NCBI GenBank assembly: GCA_031771865.1
Contig: JASISA010000009.1
Location: forward strand, 1,984,001-2,048,000
From: Nothophaeocryptopus gaeumannii
Taxonomy: Eukaryota; Ascomycota; Dothideomycetes; Mycosphaerellales; Mycosphaerellaceae
Length of the DNA: 64,000 bases
Direction of reading: 5' to 3'
Positions 21,862 through 32,502 of this stretch are shown one piece after another. The notes under the pieces were generated by a model. That model made no database searches and was not told the DNA's origin. It worked only from the letters and a program-made list of their open reading frames with translations. The translations under genes and the position numbers were made by a program. Numbering within the stretch: the first letter of the stretch is position 1; each line of letters opens with the position of its first letter.

Positions 21862-22711
21862 ATGGCGTTCGGCGCCGGCCTGATCGCCAGTGTGGCCGGT
21901 GCGGTGTACTCGAGTGTCTCGAAATCCATCGCCGCTTCGCAATTCAACCGTAACGCCTATGATGAAGCGCACAAGGAGCCTGTCAAATATCTCAACGAAG
22001 ACTGGGACCATGATTCCGAATTTGAGTCAGATGAAGAATGGACTGCGGTGACGAAAGTTCCTCGTACAGAGAGAGATGTTCGCCACCACTTTTTCTCAAA
22101 AACAAAACCATTTGAAGATGTGTCGGAGAGATGGCTAACACCACAGACCGTAGGACCCCGAGGAAGAACTTCGCATCCCATCCACATCAACCACCAGATT
22201 TCACCAACTCCGCTTCAAACTCTCTCAAAAGGCACTGGAGAAAGCCTCCGAAGCTGCAGGCGTTAGTTTCGACTACGCGCAGTGGGCCCTCCGATATATG
22301 GCTCTCGAGGTCGCGCACGATGTGGGATGGCTGGGATCGTGCCAGACTGCGACGGAGGCGATTGAGGCGGTGAAGACGAGGTTTCCGGTTCTCGAGGATA
22401 TTCAGATGGCGTATCGGAGTGGGAGGGTGGAGAGCTTGCATGAGAGGAAAGGGAGTGGGTTGAGGGGAAGTTTTGGGATGGAAGAGAGTCTTGGGGAACG
22501 TCTTGGAGTTCAGGGGCCAAGTAGCTTGGATGATTTCCCATTCATTGCGGATGAGGATGTTAGTGAGGATGTGGCGATTCATCAGGGAAAGAGGATCATT
22601 TATGATCAGGAGACGGGCGCAGAGCTGGAGTTGATCTTGGAGCCGGCCCCGGCTAAGGCCAACGCTGTCTTGGAGGATGCGGGATTTGACGATGTGGACC
22701 TCCAGGCGTGA
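21862..22711 (+). CDS. Hypothetical acidic protein, two exons
   Basis: Exon 1 starts MAFGAGLIASVAGAVYSSV, a short hydrophobic N-terminus. Exon 2 starts right after TAG at 22153 and reads DPEEELRIP...HQLRFKLSQKALEKASEAAG, then DYAQWALRYMALEVAHDVGW. The acceptor is supported by a CTAAC branch site at about 22137. The donor is ambiguous among codon-boundary GTs at 22048 (GTGACG), 22057 and 22078. With 22048 the protein is about 247 aa. The first exon contains an acidic cluster (DSEFESDEEW). The C-terminus is also acidic. I do not recognise the family. The first 20 residues could be a weak membrane anchor. Confidence 0.6.
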
Positions 22712-23319
22712 CCTGTAACTCGGGTAAGCGCAGAGCAACCACTGGAAGTAGCCGCTAAGGTGTCTCGTGCTTATGCTTACCATCTTTGTACAGTATTCAC
22801 GAGTACTTACAGAGGCTCTGACCATACAATGCTCGCTTTCTTTCACATGGACAACACCAACACTACCACGATGTGCGCAATGCTACGGGTAGCTCTCGGT
22901 CCATGCTGCGCGAGGGCGAAATGACTGGGATGGCTGAGCGCGCCGAGAGCGCTGAGATGGTGCCGTCCAGCCGGCACTTCAGAATCAGTCTTCGGGTGAG
23001 TCTTCGGAGTGCGAGCTGTCTGTCTCTCCGCTAATTCGACCGATTAAGCGCTTCAACACCACAACCTGCCATTACCAGTCGATTGACCAGATGGAGAAGC
23101 CGATAGAATGGGCGACGGGATCTCGGGTGAAAATCGGATGAAAAATGCTATTCGTACGACGATTCTCGAAGGTTTCAGGGGTATTCCTGCAACTGGCTTG
23201 CGCATGTCAATGGTCTCGGAGATAGCCTTGGAGCCCACGGCAGGTGTGGACTCAGGGTTTGGAATCAAAACGACTGCACTGGCAAGATCGTGTCTCATAT
23301 GATCAAAGTGAGTTTATGA

Positions 23320-23327
23320 GTCTGGCG
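23320..23327 (+). repeat. Left target-site duplication of hAT-like MITE
   Basis: GTCTGGCG directly left of the element; the right copy at 23828 is GCCTGGCG, seven of eight identical, the difference being a C/T transition. Confidence 0.75.
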
Positions 23328-23827
23328 CAGTGATCGTGATCAATTCAACCGTTGATCAGATTGAATTGAATTGACAAGCCATTTCAACCACATAAGAGGT
23401 CCGTGTTGATTGACAGGTGTCAATTAGGGTTAGCTAGTTGTTAATCCCAGGGCATACTTGATTAATTGAGAGTGTAATTGATATAAGGCCGGTATATAAT
23501 GTTGAGAATGGTTCGTAAATGAAACCGTTCCTGTCTTGGAGAGGCCGGAGGTGCTTGCAATAGTAATATGATATAATAAATTAAGGCTGTAATAGCAATC
23601 AACTTATTGTAAACGCCTGCGAACCGGTTCGTGAGTAAGTCTACCTTAATAAGAAGATTAAAGTAGTTAGAGTGTAGCATAGAAGTGAACGATCCCCCTA
23701 TACGGAGGACCTACGAGTTCCTAATCTCAGTTAATCAATCGCAACATTTACTAGATAATTGTAATTATATGTCAGTTCAACCAACAATGGGCCCAGCTTG
23801 ATTGGGTCGAGTTGACCGCGATCACTG
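23328..23827. mobile_element. Non-autonomous hAT-like DNA transposon (MITE), degenerate
   Basis: 500 bp, visibly AT-richer than everything around it. The ends are inverted repeats of at least 23 bp: left CAGTGATCGTGATCAATTCA, and the reverse complement of the right end CAGTGATCGCGGTCAACTCG. 19 of 23 positions agree and all four differences are transitions with T or A on the left. The element is bounded by an 8-bp near-perfect direct repeat. CAGTG-type ends and 8-bp duplications are the hAT superfamily signature. Inside are further inverted repeats (CAATTCAA/TTGAATTG near 23341-23368; ATTGACA-GG-TGTCAAT at 23409-23424) and no open reading frame for a transposase, so it needed a transposase in trans. 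Confidence 0.75.
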
Positions 23828-23835
23828 GCCTGGCG
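23828..23835 (+). repeat. Right target-site duplication of hAT-like MITE
   Basis: GCCTGGCG immediately right of the element; see the left copy at 23320. Confidence 0.75.
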
Positions 23836-24293
23836 CGCTTTCCGATGGCTTTGAAGTTCTCGCGTGACTGAGACGCGTACTGACATCTACACAGGTCAAC
23901 ATCAAGAATATGACTTCGTCCCTCTGCTTTGCCATGCATGGGAACCAAGGGAGGAGCGTTAGATTAAAGTGCGATAGGAGTAAGAAGACGGACTGGCCAG
24001 CAGAGACGGAGCGAAACCCTGCCATTTTGCAGAGTGGGAATGAAGGCGTGCATGCGTGGGACGGGCCTGACATGTTCGACGACTAAACAGCTACTCATCG
24101 TTGTCTTCGTCCTGCGGCCACCACTCCTGCGACGAAGAGCGCCCAGAGCGTAGACCACAAATGCAATTCTTATACTCTCATACCCATGAACCTGTCTCAT
24201 TTACTGCTGAGCTGACCGAAACCCCAACGCCAACGCTCAAGTCCATAACCATATCTCCAAATTCCAACCCCTTTTCCTACCCTCAAATTCGCT

Positions 24294-25985
24294 CTAAGCA
24301 GCAGGGCGACTCGCCCGCCGGTTGAAATCAACGACATGGCGACCACGGTGAATTTGCGCCATTCTCCAGCGTACATAGAGCATGATGGCGTCTTTGCAGA
24401 CGACGAATAGACAGCCTCCTACGATCGAGCGAGCCCATTTCGACTGTAGGAAGCCCTTTGGGGGAGCTTTGCGCGCGAGAAACGAGTTGAGAGGCGGAGG
24501 CGTCGTCCATGAGCGCGGTAGGACGAGTTTCAGCATCTCACCCGAGAGACCAGCGACTGTGGGGAACAATAACGCTCCCACAACAGTTTCTGCTATCGCC
24601 GTCGGTGAGAATGACAATCGACGCTCCTGTCGTTCTCCGTTGAGTTGACCGTTTTGAGCCTGCTGGGCGGGCTGTGCTGCGCCTGGTCGTTCTCGATTAT
24701 CCGGAACGATTGGCCCGGGTTCGGCAGCATCACCCGGATGAGGAGCTTCGCCCGGTTGAGGAGCTTCGCCCGGTGCGGCAGCCTCACCTGCGGCTACAGG
24801 AACAGGGTCGTTTCGGTCGGCGGCTTCCTGCACCAGCCGCTCCTCTTCCTCTTCCCAGCCGTCCCAGATGCCTCCATCGATCCGTACCTCGAAAACGTTC
24901 TCCGCCTCGTCAACTCGGTTTTGTGCACCGGGGTTCCCATTTGCTGCCGCGGCCGCTGCGCCCTCTGCGGGAGCGTCTTCTTGTGCTTGATTTGTGCGCG
25001 GCTGGATTTCCTGCAGCCATCGCTTTTCTTTCTCTGCCCAGAACTTCTGATAGTAGGCGTTGTAGAGTGAGCGTATGTATGGGAGGACCGCAAAGGCAAA
25101 GCTTGCGGATGGTGGCCATTGGGCGAAGTCCAGTGCATCATCGGGTGAGTGCGCTTGAGAAGCAAAGAAGACAATTGGAAGCACTGGTAGTATCCCATCG
25201 CCGAATGATGTTCGTGACAGAATCAGAGTTGGTGTGATGAGTGGAACGCCAAAGTAGAGCCTCCAGTGCACTGCACGGTCGATCAGAAGTTTGAGGATCT
25301 GTCGCGAAGCATCTCGCGCTGTCACTGCGTAGGCTTCTATAGGTGGTAGGATTGCGTTTGACAGCAGAGGCCGCAGCAACCGGAAGCCATCCTCTTCTCC
25401 AAACACGGCGTATATTGAATGCACACCCCAGATCACGCTCAGACTGTAGACACTGCCACTGACGAAGAAGAGAGAGGCGGGGATCACAGCCTTGCTACCG
25501 ACTCTCTCAAAAGCCCTCACGACGTCCACCAGGTAGTCCTTCGGCCGAGCAAGCTTGATCTCCGATTTGCATTGCGGGCATTCGATCCTGGGTGCTGAGA
25601 GGGTGCCTCGATTTCGATCCTTTTTAGGAGCTTCCATGTCCGCTATCCAGTCCAATAGACATTCCTCGTGCGCCACTAGAGCGCATGGGCATGGATCTCG
25701 CCATGGCGATGTCTCGGGGGTGTCTTCGGTAGAGTCTGAGAAGCATATCCAGCACTTCTTGACGTTAGGATCATCGTCATTACTGTGGTATGGTGATGTC
25801 GTTTGTGGTTGCTCTTGTGTCTGCTCTTGTTGTTGTTCCTCCCCATCACCCTTATGTACGAAAATGGTCTGCGAGTCTTCTGATCGGGCTCGGACAGGCG
25901 ATTCGGGCTGCGATGGTGTCTGTGTCTGCTGTTCTTGTGGGGGTGATCGCCTTTGGGAGGGCTGCCGAGCCGGAAGAGACGCCAT
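24294..25985 (-). CDS. RING-CH (MARCH-type) membrane E3 ubiquitin-ligase-like protein
   Basis: Single exon, 563 aa. A Gln/Ser-rich N-terminus precedes a RING-variant domain at about residues 77-140 with the C4HC3 ligand pattern (KKCWICFSD, then CPCALVAHEECLLDW, then IECPQCKSEI). Hydrophobic segments follow (VIPASLFFVSGSVYSLSVIW; ILPVLPIVFFAS; AETVVGALLFPTVAGL; SIVGGCLFVVCKDAIMLYV), separated by an Ala/Glu/Pro-rich linker containing short PGEAP repeats. A RING-CH followed by membrane helices is the MARCH/Ssm4-like arrangement of E3 ligases acting at endomembranes. This fungal form is not a clear Doa10 (too short). Divergent from rad26 across 498 bp. Confidence 0.8.
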   Translation of the reverse strand: MASLPARQPSQRRSPPQEQQTQTPSQPESPVRARSEDSQTIFVHKGDGEEQQQEQTQEQPQTTSPYHSNDDDPNVKKCWICFSDSTEDTPETSPWRDPCPCALVAHEECLLDWIADMEAPKKDRNRGTLSAPRIECPQCKSEIKLARPKDYLVDVVRAFERVGSKAVIPASLFFVSGSVYSLSVIWGVHSIYAVFGEEDGFRLLRPLLSNAILPPIEAYAVTARDASRQILKLLIDRAVHWRLYFGVPLITPTLILSRTSFGDGILPVLPIVFFASQAHSPDDALDFAQWPPSASFAFAVLPYIRSLYNAYYQKFWAEKEKRWLQEIQPRTNQAQEDAPAEGAAAAAANGNPGAQNRVDEAENVFEVRIDGGIWDGWEEEEERLVQEAADRNDPVPVAAGEAAAPGEAPQPGEAPHPGDAAEPGPIVPDNRERPGAAQPAQQAQNGQLNGERQERRLSFSPTAIAETVVGALLFPTVAGLSGEMLKLVLPRSWTTPPPLNSFLARKAPPKGFLQSKWARSIVGGCLFVVCKDAIMLYVRWRMAQIHRGRHVVDFNRRASRPAA

Positions 25986-26483
25986 CGCTCTCGAGATGCT
26001 ATCAAGCTCTGGCGAGGTCGAAGGTGCTTCGGAATGCTCAATCGGTTGTGCGAAGCTGGAGAAGCAAGTGCATCCAGCACATGCATGGATGTCGCGTGTT
26101 CGGCAGGCGCCGAGGCTCCCTGCACGCGCTCGCGCTTCGTGGCGTCATCGGAGGTCAAAGCGCGTCCACATATGCGTCTCGCGGTGTCTCCATTCGTTTT
26201 GAAAGACTCACTTAAATTTCTGAACAGTCTCACTTCATCTCCAGGCTCGATCTTATCATCGTCGTCCCTCTGCACCGCCAGAGTCCAGTCCGATGGTATA
26301 TGCGGCTTTTGCATAAGTATATCGGCGATTCACTCGCTCTTGGAAGTAAGGATATACGCCACTCTTCACAGTGATGCCTGCTGTTCACCATCCTTGGCCT
26401 TGACCGCCCACGACTCTCTTTTCCCACTGCTCGCTCCTCTTCTTACCAGCTCGCTACCCAACTAAGCCGACCCGCAAGCCAGG
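25986..26483. promoter_or_regulatory. Bidirectional promoter region, RING-CH gene / rad26
   Basis: 498 bp between divergent start codons. The long plus-strand frames covering it (from 25555 and 25953) are antisense shadows of the RING gene. No specific element assigned. Confidence 0.45.
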
Positions 26484-29400
26484 ATGTCTTCTTCCACCGG
26501 CCGAGAAGGAGAGGCCATCACCGATCCGCCCGCGAACTCTACATACGACTCGATTACCGCACCGGCTACTACTACTTCCGACGGCGAGAACAACATGGAT
26601 GAAGCAGTTCAGCTCGCACGGCTTGGCGCAGGCGTACGCGACCAAGAGGATCTAGAGCGAGATATTGGGCAACAGGCCGATCAGCTATTGCTCGAGCAGG
26701 CGGATGAGCGGGATCAGAAACGACTCGACAAGACACTGAAGGAGAAAGATCGCATGCGAACTGCGCTGCGGATAGCAGAGATGAGTCTCGCAAAGTCTGC
26801 TGGATCCGCGACCAAGAATAAGTATCGGAGCGAGATCGAGCACTACAAGGCCCTGATCGCAAACCTGGATACCGATTTTGAGCAGATTCAGAAGCGGATG
26901 GAAGATCGACGTCAAGAGGCGGCAAATGAGGAGGGTGAGACTTTGCTCGAGGATGGAAATAACAAGCGCATGCCAGGCGAAAGCCAGCGCGAGTTTCTCA
27001 TTAGAACGGGCAAGATTACGCCATTCTCGAAGATGGGCAAGCAGCTCTTGAAGACCTCATCGAGTCTAGGCGATGTCCTGCTTGACGCTGAAGAAGGGGA
27101 AGATGATGCTGGGGAAGAAGACGAGCTGGCTGAGAGCACCGAGGCTGGCCCCAAATCACACCAATACCTCCTTGCTCCAGGATTTGAGCAAGAGGAGACA
27201 AGTGCAGCAGTGAGCACAGCAGAAGACACTGAAGATGACGCTGCGTTGGCGCGAAGACTACAAGACGAGGAGTACGCTTCCGAGAGGCCTGCAAAGAGAC
27301 GACGGGTGACCCGAAGACCTGCTCGCGCTGCGCCCGAAGAGCCAGCCACGGCCGAGGACGATTCCGATGCATACGTTTCTGGCGAGGAGGGCATAATTGC
27401 GATTGGAGAATCTGGCGATGATGATGAGCCGCAAGATGACGATGCTGCGGGCGATTTTCCGCTTGCAACAACACCGGGCATCAAGCGAAAGGGCAAGTCG
27501 AAGAAGAAAGTTGCGCGAGATGAGCAAGAAGACTTGGCGAATATCGACGACGGAAACGAAGAGGTATACCAGGCACGAATACAAAGCTGGGTTAAGAGAC
27601 GCAGCGCTGCTCGACGTCGCTTCTTGGAGCAGCAGATTTCGAACCAAGTCGATGCGCAGGACGTGAAGGCTGAAGCAGATGGCGCGGTAGATCTTGAGGT
27701 TGTGGACGAGGCGAAACCCGAATGGCAAATGCCACATCCCACTCGCACAGATTCCGTGTTCGAAGGCGGTTACAAGATACCAGGTGATATTTATCCGTCC
27801 TTGTTCGACTACCAGAAGACTGGAGTGCAGTGGCTCTGGGAACTGTATTCGCAAGAGGTCGGTGGTATCATAGGAGATGAGATGGGTCTTGGCAAGACGA
27901 TCCAAATCATTGCCTTCCTAGCCGGCCTTCACTATTCTGGCAAGCTCACGAAGCCAGTCATCGTTGTATGCCCTGCTACTGTTATGGCTCAATGGGTCAA
28001 TGAGTTTCATATCTGGTGGCCGCCGCTCAGGGTCTCGATCCTGCACACCTCCGGCAGTGGAATGCTTGACGTCAGGCGTGAAGCACAGTTTGAAGACGAT
28101 CTCGAGATAGAAGATTACGGACGTAAGGCCAGGAAGGGCAAAGGCAACAAGGCCGCTCAGCGTATCCTCAATAGAGTCATCAAGGAGGGTCACGTTCTCG
28201 TGACGACCTACTCGGGACTGCAAACATACGCCGAGCTCTTGATCCCAACTCAGTGGGGCTACGCTGTTCTGGACGAAGGTCACAAGATCCGTAACCCAAA
28301 CACCGCCATCACAGTCTACTGCAAGGAGCTCTACACACACAACAGAGTGATCCTCTCCGGCACACCCATGCAGAACAATCTGACCGAACTCTGGTCTTTG
28401 TTCGATTTTGTCTTTCCGATGCGTCTGGGAACGTTGGTCAACTTCAAAAATCAATTCGAAATCCCGATCAAGCAAGGCGGTTATGCCAATGCCTCGAATA
28501 TGCAAGTTGAGGTGGCGGCGAAATGCGCAGAGACTCTGAAAGATACGATTTCCCCATACCTTTTGCAACGCTTCAAAGTTGATGTTGCTGCCGACCTGCC
28601 AAAGAAGAGCGAACGTGTTTTGTTCTGCAAGCTTACCAAGCTGCAACGAGACGCGTACGAGTGGTTTTTGAACTCGGACGATATGAAGTCAATCATGGCC
28701 GGCAAGCGACAAGCTCTTTATGGCATCGACATCTTGCGCAAGATCTGCAACCATCCCGATCTCGTTGAGCACAAGACACTGTCGAAGAAGCCAGGGTATA
28801 ATTACGGAAACGGCGTGAAGTCTGGCAAGATGCAAGTCGTGAAGGCTTTGCTGGAGATCTGGAAGCGAGGCGGGCACAAGACCCTACTCTTTGCCCAACA
28901 TCGGATCATGCTCGACATATTGGAGAAATTCATTGGAGACATGCCCGGCGTGAATTATCGACGCATGGATGGCAACACTTCTATCAAAGATCGTCAAGCT
29001 CTCGTCGACGAGTTCAACAAGGATCAGGACCTCCATGTCTTCCTGCTCACCACCAAAGTTGGTGGGCTCGGTGTCAATCTGACAGGCGCCGATCGGGTGA
29101 TTATTTACGATCCTGACTGGAACCCGTCGACCGATGTGCAGGCTCGAGAGCGAGCGTGGCGTCTTGGACAGAAACGTGAAGTCGAGATATACCGCTTGAT
29201 GACGGCTGGTACCATCGAGGAGAAGATATATCATCGTCAAATCTTCAAGCAATTCCTTACGAACAAGATCCTTCGAGATCCAAAACAGAACCAGAAGTTC
29301 CAGCTTCGAGACCTGCATGACTTGTTCACCCTCGGCGACTCTGTTGATGGAGAGACCGAGACGGGCAACATCTTCAAGGGCACTGAGGTGCAATTGAAGG

Positions 29401-30218
29401 ATGGCAAACCGGATGGTAGTCTACCAACGCCACCTGAAGGCGACTCGAAAGCCAAGGAGCGTGCCGCCGTGGGTGACGTTGCCGGCATCGATCGACAAGA
29501 AGACTTCCGGGTTAAAGAAGATGAAGAGAAGCCCACTGATGGTCAACAAACCGATCGCATGCTCTCTTCCATCTTCGCTCGTACCGGTGTCCAAAGCGCA
29601 CAAGACCATGATGCCATCATCAACGGCCGCAAGACCCAACGCGCCGATGCCACCATCATTGCCCGCGAAGCCAAGAAGGTGGCCGCTGAAGCTGCCGCCG
29701 AGCTCAGACGCGCAGGCGAGATTGCTCGCTCACTCCCAGCCGGCTCCGTCACATGGACTGGACAAGTCGGTTCTGCCGGTCGAGATCCATCGCCTCCGTC
29801 GAGAGGCGGTCGTGGTGGCATGCGAGGAGGTCGTGGCGGCGGACGAGGCGGTGCGGGACCCTCTTCAGTCTCGGTACTCGCGAACCTCCAAAACCGACAA
29901 GCAGGAACCCAAGCCGCTTTGGAATCCTCATCACGCTCCGGCACACCCATCGCTCGCAATCGCGCTCGCCAGACGCAACCCCAACCGAAAGGCAGAGAGT
30001 TTATCGCTTTAATACGGGACTATCTGCTCGCACACGGCGGCGCAGTGCCCACTCAGATGTTGGTGGATCACTTCAATCGAATGTGCGGCAATGAGCAGCG
30101 CACAGCTGAGTTTCGGGAGATGCTCAAGCAGGTAGCGACATTGCGAAAAGGCACGGGTACGCAAGGTCGCTCTAGATGGATTCTGAAAGATGAATTTAGG
30201 CCGGCTCCGCGAACATGA
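26484..30218 (+). CDS. rad26: Rad26/CSB-type SNF2 ATPase of transcription-coupled repair
   Basis: Single exon, 1244 aa. Coiled-coil N-terminus (about 50-150), acidic/basic linker, then a SNF2 ATPase: motif I GDEMGLGKTIQ at about residue 462, DEGH box (VLDEGHKIRNP) at about 595, LSGTPMQNNL, and the C-lobe with TTKVGGLGVNLTGADRVI and arginine finger region ERAWRLGQKREVEIYR at about 885. After the motor comes a tail with an RG-rich stretch (SRGGRGGMRGGRGG) and a winged-helix-like end. The ordering and length match Rad26/ERCC6, which pushes on stalled RNA polymerase II and starts transcription-coupled nucleotide-excision repair in the nucleus. Confidence 0.95.
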   Translation: MSSSTGREGEAITDPPANSTYDSITAPATTTSDGENNMDEAVQLARLGAGVRDQEDLERDIGQQADQLLLEQADERDQKRLDKTLKEKDRMRTALRIAEMSLAKSAGSATKNKYRSEIEHYKALIANLDTDFEQIQKRMEDRRQEAANEEGETLLEDGNNKRMPGESQREFLIRTGKITPFSKMGKQLLKTSSSLGDVLLDAEEGEDDAGEEDELAESTEAGPKSHQYLLAPGFEQEETSAAVSTAEDTEDDAALARRLQDEEYASERPAKRRRVTRRPARAAPEEPATAEDDSDAYVSGEEGIIAIGESGDDDEPQDDDAAGDFPLATTPGIKRKGKSKKKVARDEQEDLANIDDGNEEVYQARIQSWVKRRSAARRRFLEQQISNQVDAQDVKAEADGAVDLEVVDEAKPEWQMPHPTRTDSVFEGGYKIPGDIYPSLFDYQKTGVQWLWELYSQEVGGIIGDEMGLGKTIQIIAFLAGLHYSGKLTKPVIVVCPATVMAQWVNEFHIWWPPLRVSILHTSGSGMLDVRREAQFEDDLEIEDYGRKARKGKGNKAAQRILNRVIKEGHVLVTTYSGLQTYAELLIPTQWGYAVLDEGHKIRNPNTAITVYCKELYTHNRVILSGTPMQNNLTELWSLFDFVFPMRLGTLVNFKNQFEIPIKQGGYANASNMQVEVAAKCAETLKDTISPYLLQRFKVDVAADLPKKSERVLFCKLTKLQRDAYEWFLNSDDMKSIMAGKRQALYGIDILRKICNHPDLVEHKTLSKKPGYNYGNGVKSGKMQVVKALLEIWKRGGHKTLLFAQHRIMLDILEKFIGDMPGVNYRRMDGNTSIKDRQALVDEFNKDQDLHVFLLTTKVGGLGVNLTGADRVIIYDPDWNPSTDVQARERAWRLGQKREVEIYRLMTAGTIEEKIYHRQIFKQFLTNKILRDPKQNQKFQLRDLHDLFTLGDSVDGETETGNIFKGTEVQLKDGKPDGSLPTPPEGDSKAKERAAVGDVAGIDRQEDFRVKEDEEKPTDGQQTDRMLSSIFARTGVQSAQDHDAIINGRKTQRADATIIAREAKKVAAEAAAELRRAGEIARSLPAGSVTWTGQVGSAGRDPSPPSRGGRGGMRGGRGGGRGGAGPSSVSVLANLQNRQAGTQAALESSSRSGTPIARNRARQTQPQPKGREFIALIRDYLLAHGGAVPTQMLVDHFNRMCGNEQRTAEFREMLKQVATLRKGTGTQGRSRWILKDEFRPAPRT

Positions 30219-30699
30219 GCTCATAAGATATGATGTTGAAGACCACGTTGATAGTAGATAATGCGTAATGAGGAAAAAGGAGAAAGGCCTGCGAAGGCAA
30301 TGCATCAATGATGTTTTTTCGAAAGACGATGCAAAATACCAGTACTGTTCACGCTAATGGGGTATCTCTAACTAACATGCTCGCAAACCACACCTTCCCA
30401 ATACCCAGTCTCCAACGCTCGGCGCCATAACTAAATGCGTCGTTTGTGACTGTTGTTCCTGTAAACGCCTTCTTTGTTCTTCTTCCCTTGAAAATTGATT
30501 ATGTTGTACGCCTTCTCTGTGTCATGCTCATTCTGTAACATGTTCATTCTGTAAAGTGCGAGTCGTAGTACACTCTTTACGCGACATGGGAAGCGCAGAC
30601 CATGACGCTGTTGTTGAAAAGCCTGTGAAACGAGCCCTAGACGAAGTTGCACACGGTTGGAGCGGTGGAGGAGAAGTGCCGTGAAAGAGGCAGCTTATA
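30219..30699. other. Convergent 3' intergenic region
   Basis: 481 bp between rad26 and the RRM gene stops. Contains no protein-like frame; likely both 3' UTRs. Confidence 0.4.
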
Positions 30700-32242
30700 T
30701 CAAGCGCCAATCACACTGTCTGTCTCCAGGAAGTCCAGACTCACTCCATGACGGCTCGAGAAGTTGACTGTATCGTCATCACCGTCCTCATCATCAATGC
30801 GTGCTGCAGATGGAATCCTGTTCTCTTCGTCGGAATCGTCTTCCGTCCCGTCGATGTCCAGCGCTCCAAATCGGTTGGTGACAGAAAATTTCTTGGCAAT
30901 TGGCTCCTGCGGCATCGTCCTAGGAGCGAAGTTGCGAGCAGGAAGCGGGACATCACAATCGTCTGGGTAGAACTCAATCTTGCAGCCCTTGTACGTGCTG
31001 CGGCTCATCATGCACGTACGCGCAAAGAGAGCGTTGTGAACAGAATTGGTAGAGACGAAAGCGTTGCCGTGCTTGAAAGTGACCTCGACAATGACCAGGT
31101 TGTGGATGTGCTCCATGTCTTCGCGGATGGACTTTTCGGTATGGCCTTTCTCTGCGGCAGAGCGGACGAGAATGTTTCGAGTAGCACCATTGGCGATCTT
31201 GTTGCTGATGTGGCTGTTGAGCTGGAACTGTCGGTCGGCCCACTTGACTTCGATTCGCTTCGCGTGCAGATAGATGTCGTTGCGCTTGGCCCAGGTCAGA
31301 TACTCCGGTGCAGCATCCAGAAAGGTCACGGTTGCGCACTTCTCGGGTCGAAGAGTGACGCTCAACAGCTTGCCGCCCTTGATCACGGAGAGCAAGTCCC
31401 GGTAAGTCGCTCGTCCAGAAATGCCCGTGAAGTACAACGTCCGCAACGTGGCGCCGTTCTTGGTGGTCGTTATCTCGGCGTCGTTGCCCTCATCCAGAAA
31501 GCTATCAGCCTCATCGAACGTCGTCTCCTCTGGAACTGATGAAGGAAAGACACCGTAACTGGGGTGCCGCGAGCTAGCAGTGTGCATTTTTGCAGGCTCT
31601 GGACGGCGGTCTTCGTTGCGGAAGGCGCCGCTACCAGGAGCGAGATTGAAAGAAGGAGCAGACGCACCAGATCTCCAAGGCGCAGAACTTTCGTAAGAGG
31701 TGTTCTGACGCAATGTTGGAGGATTGTAAGCGGGCAGTTGGTCAGGGTGAAAGTCATCCGCCCAGGCCTTGGAAAAGCCATTCTCCTTCCGTGGTGTAAC
31801 GACCTCGCTCGAGCCATTGATCAACAGAGCCAATGACTGGGGAGTCAAGCCTCCTTGGAAGAGCGAGTTCTTGAGCAGCTGGTACTCTCGAGACTCGCGA
31901 AGCTAGAACTTCAATCAGCAAGACCTTCAAGCGCCGGACTCGATGGACTACACACCAGACTCTCATATTCGGCCTTTGAGATGGAGACACTGGCTGGGTC
32001 TTGGCGGCCTAGGAGTTGTGTCGATGTATGCTTTTGGCGCGGCATGTCAGCGATGATCGGGCACAAGGAAGTCTCTGTGCTTCGGTAGCGACAGTATATA
32101 TACGCACAAAATCTGCTCTGCAAACGCGGTCAGCGGTTAGATGCAGGAATCCCTATTCAACAGACGGCTAGGTGCAGACGTACCTTCGGAGCAACGCATC
32201 AAAGTAAGACTTGTCGACTGTCACCTGCTCTGCGGTCGCCAT
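30700..32242 (-). CDS. RRM RNA-binding protein, four exons with a 14-nt microexon
   Basis: Exons on the minus strand: 32242-32184, 32117-32104 (14 nt), 32008-31956, 31902-30700; introns of 66, 95, 53 nt with GTACGT, GTATAT and GTGTGT donors and GCTGAC-type branch sites; 442 aa. The joins give a continuous helix-rich start (MATAEQVTVDKSYFDALLRR, then ADFVRRQDPASVSISKAEYE, then SLLRESREYQLLKNSLFQGG). A central RRM follows (TLYFTGISGRATYRDLLSVI, then KCATVTFLDAAPEYLTWAKR). The C-terminus is acidic (DGTEDDSDEENR). The layout is similar to the Nrd1/Msa2-type fungal RNA-binding proteins but shorter; I do not assign an orthologue. It shares a 260-bp divergent promoter with bcs1. Confidence 0.75.
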
Positions 32243-32502
32243 GGCTGCCGTCGAGCTCGAACGAAAAGTTGTTAAGAAGTTGTTTGCGTGTCAAGTCGTG
32301 TTTGAAAGTCGCGATGCTCCTTAATAGAAGGTGCCACAGCACGGACGTGACGCAGGGTCCATTCGCTTGAGTCGCGATCCCTCCCTGCTAGCGCAAGATC
32401 TTCAAAGCTTATAATGTTTCGCTGTGGAGCCTTCCGCGAACTCTCTGTGTCTGTCAAAATTCACGTCTGATCCATCAATCTTTGTCCGTCTCCCCTGCCT
32501 TG
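32243..32502. promoter_or_regulatory. Bidirectional promoter region, RRM gene / bcs1
   Basis: 260 bp between two divergent ATGs; both core promoters must lie within it or overlap the 5' ends. No definite TATA or CCAAT box called. Confidence 0.5.

Noticed and set aside
22187..22846. 219-codon minus-strand frame
   Set aside because: Antisense shadow of exon 2 of the hypothetical gene, which has better protein character and an intron consensus.
23424..23434. Telomere-like TTAGGGTTAG
   Set aside because: Less than two units, inside the MITE; no array.
25555..26202. Long plus-strand Cys/Ser-rich frame
   Set aside because: Antisense of the RING-CH gene; Cys richness mirrors its Gln/Ala codons.
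27016..27905. Overlapping minus-strand frames of 150-280 codons
   Set aside because: Antisense to rad26, low-complexity Ser-rich products caused by acidic codons on the sense strand.
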